DNA of 64,000 nucleotides, from contig NZ_SLVV01000004.1 of the NCBI RefSeq assembly GCF_004340465.1, forward strand, positions 248,001-312,000, written 5' to 3'. The stretch comes from Mesobacillus foraminis (GTDB lineage Bacteria > Bacillota > Bacilli > Bacillales > Cytobacillaceae). Numbering within the stretch: position 1 is the first letter of the stretch; the number at the start of each line of letters is the position of its first letter. The notes below the pieces were generated by a model, which did not search any database, was not told the DNA's origin, and saw only the letters and a list, made by a program, of their open reading frames with translations. Of this stretch, positions 1 to 8,053 are shown one piece after another. The translations under genes and the position numbers were made by a program.

Positions 1-620
1 TCAACTCCCTCTAAAGCTGTGTTATTGAATACCCGCTGGACGGTTTTAATTGATTCCAATTCTAGATGATCCAGACTGAAAAGCCCGACATGAACCATTA
101 AGGAAGGTGCCTTCCTATTCAGGTTCAAAGTATCAGGAATGATAGTTAATTATGCATGAATCGCTGCATACAACTCAGGGACCGGAAGTTTCTCCATCCC
201 CCGGCCCAAATAAAAACTGGTATGCGGCGGCTGATTGTATTCTACGTTCTGTCAGAATGCCCAAGCGGTTTACGCGGTCATTCATTAAGGTATACAATTT
301 ATGTTTCGCTAGCTCCGATGTGGTATAAATCCGCAAGCCCTGGCTGTCCTCGGATCTCCCATATAGCTTCTTCTCTCCAATCTCCAAGAACCCTTGAGGG
401 CTTGGTGTTCCATTAGTTGTATTATTGGAAACCGTTCCTTCAGCGGTCAGGAAGTTGACTGTAGTCTCGTTTTGAATGGGATATCCGTTAACCTTCCCTA
501 TGACCGTCTTTGGTGGAGAATGGCTCGAAAATAAAAACCCGCAGCATTTACCGTTGAAAAACTTTCTATATGTATGTTTTATGGCCTTGTGGTCCCGGCT
601 ATTCGTGGCTGACCACAGTG
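1..620 (-). pseudogene. Decayed protein-coding gene, unidentified, running off the left edge
   Basis: Read on the minus strand, this stretch is protein-like but broken. From about 530 down to 175 one frame is open and reads like an ordinary globular or secreted protein. It ends at a stop near 175. The coding impression continues in the next frame, which contains an in-frame TAA at 150-152 and then stays open to the window edge. Upstream, near 540-590, the sequence also seems to switch frame. Several frameshifts plus a stop argue for a pseudogene rather than one sequencing error. I do not recognise the family. The next gene upstream (625-1095) also looks damaged, so the two may have decayed together. 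Confidence 0.5.
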
Positions 621-624
621 TTTC

Positions 625-1095
625 TTAAATTAGCTTGCCATTCTCGTCATATGCATTGATTTTAATAGGCTTATTTAACTCGTAGTTTTCAAAAATGGAG
701 TACCATACCCATAGATGATCATGGATTTTTATTCGTTTTGGTTGAATGTCATGTTCACTGGCAATCGAGATGGTTTTGACCTCGCTGGTCGATACCCCAA
801 TAATCATCGAAAATTTCTCCTGGGGCTCATAATGGGCTTTCCAAAGGATGGGCTCCCGGAACTCCTTAAGCTGCGTAAAATCCAATGTGCTCATCACCGA
901 TTTGATTTTAGAAAATTTATTATTGGTAAGCACAGTCATTAAACCCAATTCTCCCTCATAGAATACGAGATGTGCATCACGATCCACATAGTGAACATTG
1001 CGGCATTCACCGTGCTGTTTGGAGATCACCGTGCATACTCTTTCCTCTAGCGCTGCCGATGATCTTGTGAATGAAAAACATAACGCTATGACCAT
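625..1095 (-). CDS. Hypothetical exported protein, start codon apparently lost
   Basis: This open frame of about 156 residues has no recognised family. The only in-frame ATG (1095) lies in the middle of a hydrophobic stretch. Translation upstream of it gives a classic signal peptide (S-K-T-F then a hydrophobic core), but no ATG, GTG or TTG precedes it. The codon where a start is expected, six bases after a GGGGGTG ribosome binding site, is ATA at 1129-1131. The body is mixed alpha/beta in composition and ends naturally at a TAA. It is probably a former secreted or membrane-anchored protein whose start mutated, or one expressed poorly from a non-standard codon. The neighbouring downstream sequence is a pseudogene, which supports decay. 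Confidence 0.45.
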   Translation of the reverse strand: MVIALCFSFTRSSAALEERVCTVISKQHGECRNVHYVDRDAHLVFYEGELGLMTVLTNNKFSKIKSVMSTLDFTQLKEFREPILWKAHYEPQEKFSMIIGVSTSEVKTISIASEHDIQPKRIKIHDHLWVWYSIFENYELNKPIKINAYDENGKLI

Positions 1096-1131
1096 TCCTA
1101 GGTAAAGTAAAGTGATAAAGGTTTTCGATAT

Positions 1132-1470
1132 CGTTTACACCCCCATAATATATGTCTCAGCATATTTGCCTTTCCCGTAGCCTTTAATGGAAAAAAGAGA
1201 TTTTACGCAAACGATTCCACCAGCAATTGAGAAAATACATTTACACTACAAGAAAAGTAAAAAAGCAGTCAATTAATCTGCAGCCATCCACTAGAACAAA
1301 ACCTATAAAAAGTTGTCCGCTCGTTTTTCTCAATAAATATTACGGTTTTTCTGCGTCTAAAGATTCATTGTTTTCTTAAAAAAACCATTAAATTACATAA
1401 ATTCAACTTATATCAGTAAAGAATTTTGCTCCTACAGTGAATATGGAGTCATTAGGTTGCGTCTTTAATA
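1132..1470. other. Intergenic region, nothing recognised
   Basis: About 340 AT-rich bases between the damaged gene and the terminator of the MerR-family gene. I see no open frame with a ribosome binding site, no RNA gene and no clear repeat. Confidence 0.5.
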
Positions 1471-1497
1471 AAAGCCGCCTTCAATGGTGGCGGCTTT
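1471..1497 (-). terminator. Intrinsic terminator of the merR-family gene
   Basis: A nine-base-pair stem (AAAGCCGCC pairing with GGCGGCTTT) with a nine-base loop lies 15 bases past the stop of the minus-strand regulator gene. The stem ends in A/T tracts on both sides, so it may work in both directions. Confidence 0.75.
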
Positions 1498-1511
1498 ATC
1501 TTGAGATCCTT

Positions 1512-2372
1512 TTAATTTTTCTTCGGCTCTTCTCCTGTTTCAGCTACACGAACTCTCATTTCCACCCTGAATTCTTCTTGTTTTTTAGGTGAATAGTGTA
1601 TGGGTATAAAGAACTCAAAAATATCGCTTATAGGCTGGAACTGATGATCCCCCACGTACTTAGTCAATTTTTGAAGGTTCCGGAGATAATTTTCAGGGGA
1701 GAAATGAAAGGCAATGCATATATATTTTCCTTTCGGTATAGTTGTCAGTTCAAAGTCAGGAGTCACGGCAGATATTTGGTTCTTGCTAAGGACAGGAGAA
1801 AACAGATACATATAGGAAATGTCTTTTAAATTTGCGTAGTGCTCAAAATGAAACATGGCCCCATAGCTCGTATTTGTGAAGCCATCAGTCGATTCAATCA
1901 GCATTTTCAGTTTGCTGTATGACGCATTAAACAGGCTTTCGGGTTCCATGCCCTCAGCTTCCATTCGGATAATGCGGACTTCTTCCTCTTCCACAACATA
2001 CACTTCACCTAAAGAAGGATATTCTAATTGACGCTGCATCCCTTTTTTCACATTTGTAATTGATTGTTCAATATTCAATAAGAAATCTATTTTTTCTCTG
2101 ACCTGTTTTTCTTGCTTCTCCAGAAACGTCAGCAATTCCTCACTGTCCAGCTCCTGCGCCAATCTTATTTCCTCCAGCGGTGTTCCAATATATTTAAGCG
2201 ATTTTATCAGGTCGAGGTGATAAAGCTGGGAGTCCCGATAATAACGGTAATTTGTATCAGGATCAATATATGCCGGCTTAAACAGGTCAATTTTGTCATA
2301 ATAGCGAAGGGCCTTTATTGAGACATTCGCCAGTCTGGATATTTCTCCAATGGAGTAGAGCTTTTCCTTCAA
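1512..2372 (-). CDS. MerR-family multidrug-sensing activator, BmrR-like
   Basis: A 286-residue regulator. Residues 5-30 form the MerR winged-helix DNA-binding motif (S-I-G-E-I-S-R-L, then L-R-Y-Y-D-K-I). Residues 80-115 are a helical dimerisation segment, and the rest matches the GyrI-like effector-binding fold of BmrR, which binds lipophilic cations. BmrR of B. subtilis has 279 residues and sits just downstream of the Bmr pump, as here: the gene follows the MFS transporter with a gap of 79 bases. It should bind the 19-bp-spacer promoter at 3658-3688 and unwind it when a drug is bound, switching on pump and regulator. The hairpin at 2404-2445 between the two genes may set their ratio. The family assignment is firm; the exact inducer is inference. 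Confidence 0.85.
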   Translation of the reverse strand: MKEKLYSIGEISRLANVSIKALRYYDKIDLFKPAYIDPDTNYRYYRDSQLYHLDLIKSLKYIGTPLEEIRLAQELDSEELLTFLEKQEKQVREKIDFLLNIEQSITNVKKGMQRQLEYPSLGEVYVVEEEEVRIIRMEAEGMEPESLFNASYSKLKMLIESTDGFTNTSYGAMFHFEHYANLKDISYMYLFSPVLSKNQISAVTPDFELTTIPKGKYICIAFHFSPENYLRNLQKLTKYVGDHQFQPISDIFEFFIPIHYSPKKQEEFRVEMRVRVAETGEEPKKN

Positions 2373-2403
2373 GACACCACTTCCTTATGTTGTTCATTAT
2401 TAT

Positions 2404-2445
2404 AAAAAAGCGTACTTCATGCAGTAAACAATGAATACGCTTTTT
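2404..2445 (-). terminator. Hairpin between pump and regulator genes (partial terminator?)
   Basis: The arms AAAAAGCGTA and TACGCTTTTT, extended by TTCAT/ATGAA, form a long stem with one bulge in the 79-base gap between the MFS pump stop and the regulator start. The T-tract is short. It could terminate part of the transcripts so that less regulator than pump is made, or stabilise the pump mRNA end. Confidence 0.55.
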
Positions 2446-2451
2446 GAGTAT

Positions 2452-3624
2452 TTAGTTGACGCTGGCTTTCATCTTTCCCGGGGCTTTCCAGGAAAGTGTC
2501 AGTCCAATGCCTGCAGCAAGGACAATTGTTGCAAAGTAGAAAGGGTAATTTAGATCAATATCAAATAGCATCCCACCAATGACTGGGCCAAATACATTGC
2601 CAATACTGGTGAACATGGAATTCATTCCCCCAACAAACCCTTGTTCGTTCCCCGCCATTTTCGATAGATACGTGGTAACTGCTGGCCTCATCAAGTCAAA
2701 GCCTACAAATACCAGGATCGTTACCGCTAAAATAGCAGCATAGCTGCTGACCAGGGTAAGTAAATATACCAGTATGGTAGAGAAAATAAGGCTGTGTCGA
2801 ATTAAGCGGATTTCTCCAAGCCAATTTGTTAAACGGTCAAAGAAGCCGACCTGCACAATCGCTCCAACGATGGCGCCTCCCGTTATCATGATAGCAATGT
2901 CTTTCGCTGTGAAACCAAATTTATGATCAACAAACAGCGCAAAAAGTGATTCGAAGGCAGCTAAACCGAAGGCTGAGATTAGAATAATCATAAAGGCAAT
3001 GAAGTACATGGGAGCAAAGATTCGTTTGACCCCTTTCTGTGCCCCTTCTTGTTCACCATTTTCTGGATTTCGCTCCGGCTCGCGAAGAGTGATCAGCGAC
3101 AGCAGTGCGGCGAACAGGGCAAATCCTGCAGCAAAGAAAAATGGCAGACGGGAATGGATTTCAGCTAAGAAACCTCCAATGCCCGGTCCAATAATAAAAC
3201 CCGTTGAAATGGCAGCGGACATGTATCCAAGCGCCTTAGGTCGAGTTTGGACTGTCGTAATATCAGCAATGAACGCTGTCACAGCCGGCATGATAAAGGC
3301 CGCACTGACACCGCCTAGTACACGTGATAAAAACAAAACTTCAACAGTTTGGCCAATGCCGAATAAAAATTCTGAGATGCTAAAGAATAGCAGGCCAATT
3401 ATAATCATGATTTTCCGTCCGAACATATCTGCCCAGCGGCCTGCAACCGGTGAAACAATCAGCTGAGTGACAGCAAAGGATGCGACCATGTATCCTACAA
3501 CGGTACCAGAAAGATTTAACTCGTTCATGATTGCAGGTGTGACTGGAATCACTAGCCCGATACCAAGAAAAGCTATGAACAGATTTAACAATAAAATAGC
3601 TAACGTATATTTTTTAATTTGCAT
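2452..3624 (-). CDS. MFS multidrug efflux transporter, Bmr/NorA type
   Basis: A 390-residue membrane protein with 12 predicted transmembrane segments of the DHA1 drug:H+ antiporter family. Motif A (G-R-W-A-D-M-F-G-R-K, residues 62-71) follows segment 2. The antiporter motif C (G-P-G-I-G-G, about 146-151) is in segment 5. Length and arrangement match Bmr, Blt and NorA, which export dyes, quinolones and quaternary ammonium compounds using the proton gradient. It is first in a two-gene unit with the BmrR-like regulator, and its start is preceded by the MerR-type promoter at 3658-3688. The regulator pairing makes a multidrug substrate range very likely, though individual substrates cannot be read from sequence. 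Confidence 0.88.
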   Translation of the reverse strand: MQIKKYTLAILLLNLFIAFLGIGLVIPVTPAIMNELNLSGTVVGYMVASFAVTQLIVSPVAGRWADMFGRKIMIIIGLLFFSISEFLFGIGQTVEVLFLSRVLGGVSAAFIMPAVTAFIADITTVQTRPKALGYMSAAISTGFIIGPGIGGFLAEIHSRLPFFFAAGFALFAALLSLITLREPERNPENGEQEGAQKGVKRIFAPMYFIAFMIILISAFGLAAFESLFALFVDHKFGFTAKDIAIMITGGAIVGAIVQVGFFDRLTNWLGEIRLIRHSLIFSTILVYLLTLVSSYAAILAVTILVFVGFDLMRPAVTTYLSKMAGNEQGFVGGMNSMFTSIGNVFGPVIGGMLFDIDLNYPFYFATIVLAAGIGLTLSWKAPGKMKASVN

Positions 3625-3657
3625 GGTGCTTCCCCCTGTTTCGATTCTACTTTTTAA

Positions 3658-3688
3658 AATATAAGGTCTCCTCCAGGGGGAGAGTCAA
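3658..3688 (-). promoter_or_regulatory. MerR-type promoter/operator of the pump gene
   Basis: On the minus strand TTGACT (3683-3688) and TATATT (3658-3663) are separated by exactly 19 bases instead of 17. The spacer holds an imperfect GC-rich dyad, GACTCTCCCCC opposite GGAGGAGACC. The long spacer with a central dyad is the signature of MerR-family activated promoters, and the sequence resembles the bmr promoter of B. subtilis. The start codon of the pump lies 33 bases further on. Confidence 0.75.
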
Positions 3689-3758
3689 TAGATTGTTATG
3701 ATTTATTTTAAAGACGCTCATCCAGGCAAACATATATAAATGATGCCACGCTAAAGCA

Positions 3759-3805
3759 GGACGAAAAAGACAATGCCGTTTTGATTGGCACTGTCTTTTT
3801 CGTCC
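3759..3805. terminator. Long perfect-arm hairpin, bidirectional terminator candidate
   Basis: Arms of 19 bases (GGACGAAAAAGACAATGCC and its near-perfect complement, one mismatch) flank a nine-base loop. The internal A and T tracts would give a U-run in either direction. It lies between the pump promoter and the next minus-strand gene, so it may insulate the pump promoter from read-through. Confidence 0.55.
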
Positions 3806-3969
3806 CGCCAATTTGAATCCTCTACCCCAAGTTTTTTGCTGCTTTTTATGACCGTTATGCGGCTGGCTAGCTGGATTTGGTCAGTGAAATTAACATGCAC
3901 TGTGTCTAACTTCCTTCAGGAACAATCCTGGTGAACAAGGAGGACCTTGTTTTACCTGGGGGCTATAAG

Positions 3970-3994
3970 AAAAACTGACGGGTTGAAGCCCGTC
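3970..3994 (-). terminator. Terminator of the 90-residue membrane protein gene
   Basis: GACGGG/CCCGTC stem with a six-base loop, followed on the minus strand by AGTTTTTC. It lies about 85 bases past the stop of the gene at 4078-4350. Confidence 0.6.
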
Positions 3995-4077
3995 TAATAA
4001 TAAAGCACTCTATTTATACAAGAGCGGCAGGAGTTTGCTGACGAATTTTCTTCCTGGGGGATCTGCCTTTTATCCAG

Positions 4078-4350
4078 CTAATTTCTTTGTTCTCCGTATC
4101 CTTCCATTTCCATATGAGTTTGTGGAAAACCATTTGCGACCCATTCAGCTCTTAAAGCGGAATCATATTGGGTTAAGCCTTTTTCTTCGGGAACCTTTTC
4201 TGCATCCACACTTTCCTGCTTGTCAATTTTTTCACTGTTCCTCATATCTGTATCTTCAATGATTTTAACAGCTTCTTTTTGGCTCATTCTATATACCGCC
4301 AATCCTACTACAGTGGCTCCTAAAACAAAATTCAATGCTGATTTTTTCAT
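4078..4350 (-). CDS. Hypothetical small membrane-anchored protein
   Basis: A 90-residue protein with one N-terminal transmembrane segment (about residues 5-22, rich in Gly, Ala and Val) followed by a charged, mostly helical tail rich in Glu and Lys. I chose the M-K-K-S start at 4350. It follows a GGAGGG ribosome binding site at good spacing, while the upstream in-frame ATG overlaps that site. The topology suggests a single-pass protein with a cytoplasmic or extracellular tail. I recognise no family. It stands alone with its own terminator (3970-3994). The reading frame and ribosome binding site make it a credible gene; no function can be assigned. Confidence 0.6.
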   Translation of the reverse strand: MKKSALNFVLGATVVGLAVYRMSQKEAVKIIEDTDMRNSEKIDKQESVDAEKVPEEKGLTQYDSALRAEWVANGFPQTHMEMEGYGEQRN

Positions 4351-4811
4351 CCTGTATCCCTCCAATTTGTTTGAATGTTTTATCTCTTCTTATATTTAAT
4401 ACCCACTTTAATAAATTAAAAAAGTCATATTTATTTACATTTCTTTTACGAGATTTGGTGTTTATGCGGGGTTTTTGGTATTATCCAGAACTCCTATCAG
4501 CTTCCTGTTAAGTTGTTTCCCTGGAGAACTTCTCTATGCACTATTGAGGAGATACAGTTACAACTGTAGCGTTCCATCATTTCTTAAACAGAAACCACCT
4601 CGAGTTGCATTCGGGGAAAAGAAAACATTTGGAAATTGGGGTTTGTTTTCTCCAAAATAGTGGAATCTGTTTAACAGCCCTGTTTCATGACCCAGAAACG
4701 AAAGCCCTTTTTTTATATTAATAGTTCTTTAACACAATTAGGGCTTCCTCTTAATATGTAATTCATATAATAAGAGGGTATCAAGCAAATGCTCATTTGA
4801 GGAGGATGAAA
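4351..4811. other. Intergenic region
   Basis: About 450 bases that hold the promoter areas of the flanking genes. A 61-codon open frame on the plus strand at 4475-4660 lacks a ribosome binding site and has no protein-like composition, so I do not call it. Confidence 0.5.
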
Positions 4812-4994
4812 ATGTTTTTAAAGCAGCTGACTGAAAAGAAGATGATTTCAATTGATTACTATTCCAACGGTACCTTGCAAACTATTAAAGGACGTGTTCA
4901 CCGGCTCAATCTGCTGGAACAAATTCTTCAATTGAAAGATGAAAAACAAAAAACATTCGTTATTCAATTATCTGGGATACGACAAATTTACTAG
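4812..4994 (+). CDS. YolD-like family protein
   Basis: A 60-residue protein whose body matches the YolD-like fold: an M-I-S-I-D-Y-Y strand, a polar turn, an I-K-G-R-V-H-R-L strand and a final I-Q-L-S-G-I-R-Q-I strand. Members occur in many Bacillus genomes, often in multiple copies; some sit beside UmuC-type DNA polymerases, but none is present here. The start at 4812 is chosen because AGGAGG (4800-4805) sits six bases upstream, whereas the in-frame ATG at 4806 overlaps that site. A terminator follows at 5017-5046. The protein is shorter than typical YolD (about 110 residues) but contains the core. Function is unknown. Confidence 0.7.
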   Translation: MFLKQLTEKKMISIDYYSNGTLQTIKGRVHRLNLLEQILQLKDEKQKTFVIQLSGIRQIY

Positions 4995-5016
4995 CCTTAT
5001 CTGCCTTTTCTTACTG

Positions 5017-5046
5017 ACCTATGATGAAACATCTAGGTTTTTTTTA
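5017..5046 (+). terminator. Terminator of the yolD-like gene
   Basis: ACCTATGATG pairs with CATCTAGGT around a three-base loop (one bulge), followed by eight T residues. It lies 22 bases after the yolD-like stop codon. Confidence 0.7.
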
Positions 5047-5200
5047 TTGAATTCATTTCATTTTTACCTTCCCTCTTTTTATAAACTTTTAATAAACATC
5101 CCCATCGGCATTAATAAAATACGGTTAGACTGGAATGGACTTAAGTGTTTCTCTAGTAATCAGCATTCCAATTCTATGAACCGGACAGGGGGAATACACA

Positions 5201-5377
5201 ATGTGTGATCGCAGAATCCTTACCGAAGATGAGATTAGAAAATTACAAGAGCTGAAGACTGTTCTTTTAAATGCAGATAGTTTAACCGAGAGAAATATAA
5301 TGCTAAAAAAAATAGAGCAGCTGTTTAGTAAATCAAAACAGCGTCATAAATTCATGGTGACTTTAAATGAGGACTAA
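5201..5377 (+). CDS. Small hypothetical protein (58 aa)
   Basis: The ATG at 5201 follows a GGGGGA ribosome binding site at normal spacing and opens 58 codons ending in TAA. The product is charged and helical: an N-terminal L-T-E-D-E-I-R-K-L-Q-E-L-K segment, a short linker and a second basic helix containing K-I-E-Q-L-F. This suggests a small helical-hairpin cytoplasmic protein. I recognise no family; it does not show the S-Q-E-L-D motif of Spo0E-like phosphatases. Codon composition and the ribosome binding site support a genuine small gene. It stands alone, about 200 bases after the yolD-like gene. Confidence 0.55.
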   Translation: MCDRRILTEDEIRKLQELKTVLLNADSLTERNIMLKKIEQLFSKSKQRHKFMVTLNED

Positions 5378-6150
5378 TGGTTTTAAGCGTGGCCAGAGCT
5401 GCAAAAACCAAGCAATCCTGGGGTACGCTAGGCGAAGATGCGTGACCGATGATGATTAAAAACAGTGAATGGGAACCCGCGATGAGGATGCATCACGACC
5501 GATGGATCGGGTTTGGAATGCAAGATGAAGATGCGAGACTAAAGTGCAATTAATTGAAAAGCCGTCAATCTGTTTATTATTTTTACTCCCAGTTACACTA
5601 AAAAGCAAACCCGATCCCCAATATTTTAGCATTGGTTCTTCAAACAGTTCAATTAGCTTTGAGTCCTATATTGAGGAAAGTCAGGGTATCTAAAACCGTT
5701 CTATTAGACGAACCCTGTATTATCATAACCTTGTTTATCTATCATTCCTCTACACACCTTTCCCCTCTGTTGTAGATAAGCCCGGGTCACCTAAACCATT
5801 CTAAGAACCCTGCGACAAACCTGAAATAAGTGAATGGCTTACAGAAAGACTCCGCAAGCCCATCCCACTTATCATAAGATAAAACTTTGCCATATAGATG
5901 GTTTCTACAAGCCCTTCCCCCTGCCTCAATGGAATTCCCTGGTTACAAAAATATAAATGCTTCCACGTGCCTTGCCCCATGAAATCATAAAAGCCAAGGT
6001 CAACTAGAACCCTTCTACGACCCCTGCAGCAAACTTAATACAAACTACCGGACACATAGAAAAACTTTACTGCCTTTGCCCCCAATGGGTCAGATTACAA
6101 GCAAGACCCAGTCACATGCAAAACCCTCATGTCCTTCTTCGCCAGCTTCC
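5378..6150. other. Gene-poor region with weak, diverged repeats
   Basis: No open frame with a ribosome binding site is seen in about 770 bases. The first 180 bases contain three G-A-rich GATGC-centred segments spaced by about 50 bases. Between 5680 and 6100 there are three loosely similar segments, each running GG(T)..C..CTA(A)AACC.TTCTA..GACCCCTG, beginning near 5683, 5783 and 5996. They look like old repeats or decayed sequence. No stable hairpin or RNA family is recognised. Confidence 0.35.
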
Positions 6151-7299
6151 TTAAGGCACCTGGTACCTTTTTTCCCGGGCTTCTTGGATTGCCAGGGAAT
6201 AGTGCCACAGCAAAGATTCGAATATGGCATCCCACTTTTGTGATAAGGCATAATTCCGCCCTTCCGTCCCCATTTGCCTTCGCAGATTTTTGTTTCTTAT
6301 TAGGTTTACGATAGAAGAGGTAAAGTCCTGACCATTTCCTGCTTCACATAAATATCCGGTTCTATTATCCTGAACAATGTGCTTAACCCCTCCCGCGTTT
6401 GCACAGATTACAGGTGTTCCACTGGCTAAGGATTCAAGGACAACATTCCCAAAGGTCTCTGTAGGTGACGGGAAAATAAACAAATCAGCCGCAGAGTATA
6501 CCTCCGCGAGTTGTTCCCCTTTTAGGTAGCCTGTGAATGTCATGTTTTCTGGTGCTTCATTTTGGAGCTGCTGACGTAAAGGGCCATCTCCAGCGATGAT
6601 CCACTGGATATTATCAGCTAGATATGCGGGCATTGATTCAGCTATATCCAGCAGGGTTTTTATATCCTTCTCGGGTGCCAGCCTACCCACATAAAGCAAA
6701 ACATACTTCTTTGTAATTTGATATTTTTTACGGACCGCAGATTTATCATAATGTGGGTGAAATAAATCGGCATCCACACCTCTAGGCCAAATTTCCATGT
6801 TCGTAAACCCATGGCGCTTTAATTTGTCCAGAGTATCAAGAGAAGGAACAAAAAGCTTTTTAAATGGTCTGTGAAACCAATTCATATATTTCCATAAATA
6901 CTTAGTTAAAACTTGAAGGTCATAGAATTGAAGATAATGGTCGAAATTGGTATGATAGGAGCCAACTAAAGGGATATTGAATTTATTAGCATAATAAACA
7001 CCATACAGACCGAGGTTAAACGGGGTTGCTACATGGATCAGGTCAGGGGCAAAACTTAGCAGCTCTTCCCTGATGGATGCAGGGCTTGGGAACGCCATTC
7101 GGCATTCTGGATATAAAAAAAATGGGAGACTCTTGAAATAGTGAATATGATTTGAAACATATTCATTAGAATCACCGCCAGGAGCAAAGACTTTTACGTC
7201 AAGGTTTCTGTTTTCCAGATAGTCGGTAAACCGTTTCAAAGTCCGGGCTACTCCATTAATATCCGGATAAAAGGTATCTGTGAAAAAGGCAATTTTCAT
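6151..7299 (-). CDS. Glycosyltransferase family 4 (GT-B fold)
   Basis: A 382-residue retaining glycosyltransferase. The N-terminal Rossmann domain opens with the F-F-T-D-T-F-Y-P-D-I-N-G-V glycine loop typical of enzymes that mannosylate or glucosylate lipids. The C-terminal domain carries L-Y-V-G-R-L-A-P-E-K-D and the E-x7-E nucleotide-sugar motif (T-E-T-F-G-N-V-V-L-E). The start at 7299 has GGGAGGAG upstream; the longer frame would overlap the PAP2 gene. The close relatives act on diacylglycerol or polyprenyl acceptors at the inner membrane face. Pairing with a PAP2 lipid phosphatase 35 bases upstream fits a role in membrane lipid or lipid-carrier metabolism, but the acceptor is not known. 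Confidence 0.82.
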   Translation of the reverse strand: MKIAFFTDTFYPDINGVARTLKRFTDYLENRNLDVKVFAPGGDSNEYVSNHIHYFKSLPFFLYPECRMAFPSPASIREELLSFAPDLIHVATPFNLGLYGVYYANKFNIPLVGSYHTNFDHYLQFYDLQVLTKYLWKYMNWFHRPFKKLFVPSLDTLDKLKRHGFTNMEIWPRGVDADLFHPHYDKSAVRKKYQITKKYVLLYVGRLAPEKDIKTLLDIAESMPAYLADNIQWIIAGDGPLRQQLQNEAPENMTFTGYLKGEQLAEVYSAADLFIFPSPTETFGNVVLESLASGTPVICANAGGVKHIVQDNRTGYLCEAGNGQDFTSSIVNLIRNKNLRRQMGTEGRNYALSQKWDAIFESLLWHYSLAIQEAREKRYQVP

Positions 7300-7334
7300 T
7301 TTTACACTCCTCCCTGACAGGCTTCTCATACATC

Positions 7335-7865
7335 TTATACGGCCATTAAATAGAAACAAAAAAACCCGCATACCGTTCCTAAAAGACCGCCGGCAAGGAC
7401 ATCTGTAGGATAGTGGAGTCCAAGATAAACACGGGAAAGTCCTACTCCGAAAGCCATAGGTAACAAACTGTACAGAAAAACTGGCATTAATAGAATAAAA
7501 GGAATGACAATGGAAAAAATGGCGGTCGTATGGCCGGAAGGAAAAGAATGGTCTTTTAATGGATTCCTTGGAATTTTAGTACTTCCCAAACTCAGATAAG
7601 GTCTCTTTCGTGGATACCATTTTTTGATTAAGTGCACAGGTAAATGACTTATTGTTAATGAAAGCGCGCTTGCTATTGCAGTTAACCGAAGCTCGCCTGT
7701 TGTCAATCCCATGGCTAGGATACTGGCTCCAACTGTAAACAGTGCTCCCCCAAAATGAGTGATTGCAGAAAAAAACAAATTAAGACCTCTTATATCAAAA
7801 TGACGGTTTACCCCCTGAAATAAGCGACAGTCGAGCTGATAAAAAACAAGCAGCCATTTCACCAT
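7335..7865 (-). CDS. PAP2-family membrane phosphatase
   Basis: About 176 residues with roughly five transmembrane segments and all three acid phosphatase motifs of the PAP2 family: K-x6-R-P (in K-K-W-Y-P-R-K-R-P), P-S-G-H-T, and S-R-x5-H-x3-D (S-R-V-Y-L-G-L-H-Y-P-T-D). Such proteins dephosphorylate lipid phosphates, for example undecaprenyl pyrophosphate (BcrC) or phosphatidylglycerol phosphate, at the outer membrane face. Two adjacent ATGs occur; the second (7865) has better spacing from GGAGG. It lies just upstream of the GT4 gene on the same strand and is probably cotranscribed with it. The lipid substrate is undetermined. Confidence 0.83.
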   Translation of the reverse strand: MVKWLLVFYQLDCRLFQGVNRHFDIRGLNLFFSAITHFGGALFTVGASILAMGLTTGELRLTAIASALSLTISHLPVHLIKKWYPRKRPYLSLGSTKIPRNPLKDHSFPSGHTTAIFSIVIPFILLMPVFLYSLLPMAFGVGLSRVYLGLHYPTDVLAGGLLGTVCGFFCFYLMAV

Positions 7866-8004
7866 CATTCGCCTCCATTATGTAATTCAATGCTAACCTT
7901 ATTTTATAAAAAGAAGTTTTAGCCAGCATTAAAGGAGTGTAAACTTTAATCAATTGTTGAACCCGAAAAGAAAATCTGTTGCTACCCTCTCGATCCTTTT
8001 AATT

Positions 8005-8043
8005 TTTCAAAAAAAGAAGACGAGAAGAATAATCTCCTCATCT
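8005..8043 (-). terminator. Terminator of the pstS-like gene
   Basis: A ten-base-pair stem with two G-U pairs, a six-base loop and a following run of seven T residues on the minus strand, starting about ten bases past the stop codon. Confidence 0.7.
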
Positions 8044-8053
8044 ATTACACTTC

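Noticed and set aside
4475-4660. 61-codon plus-strand frame
   Set aside because: No ribosome binding site, unlikely composition, non-ATG start.
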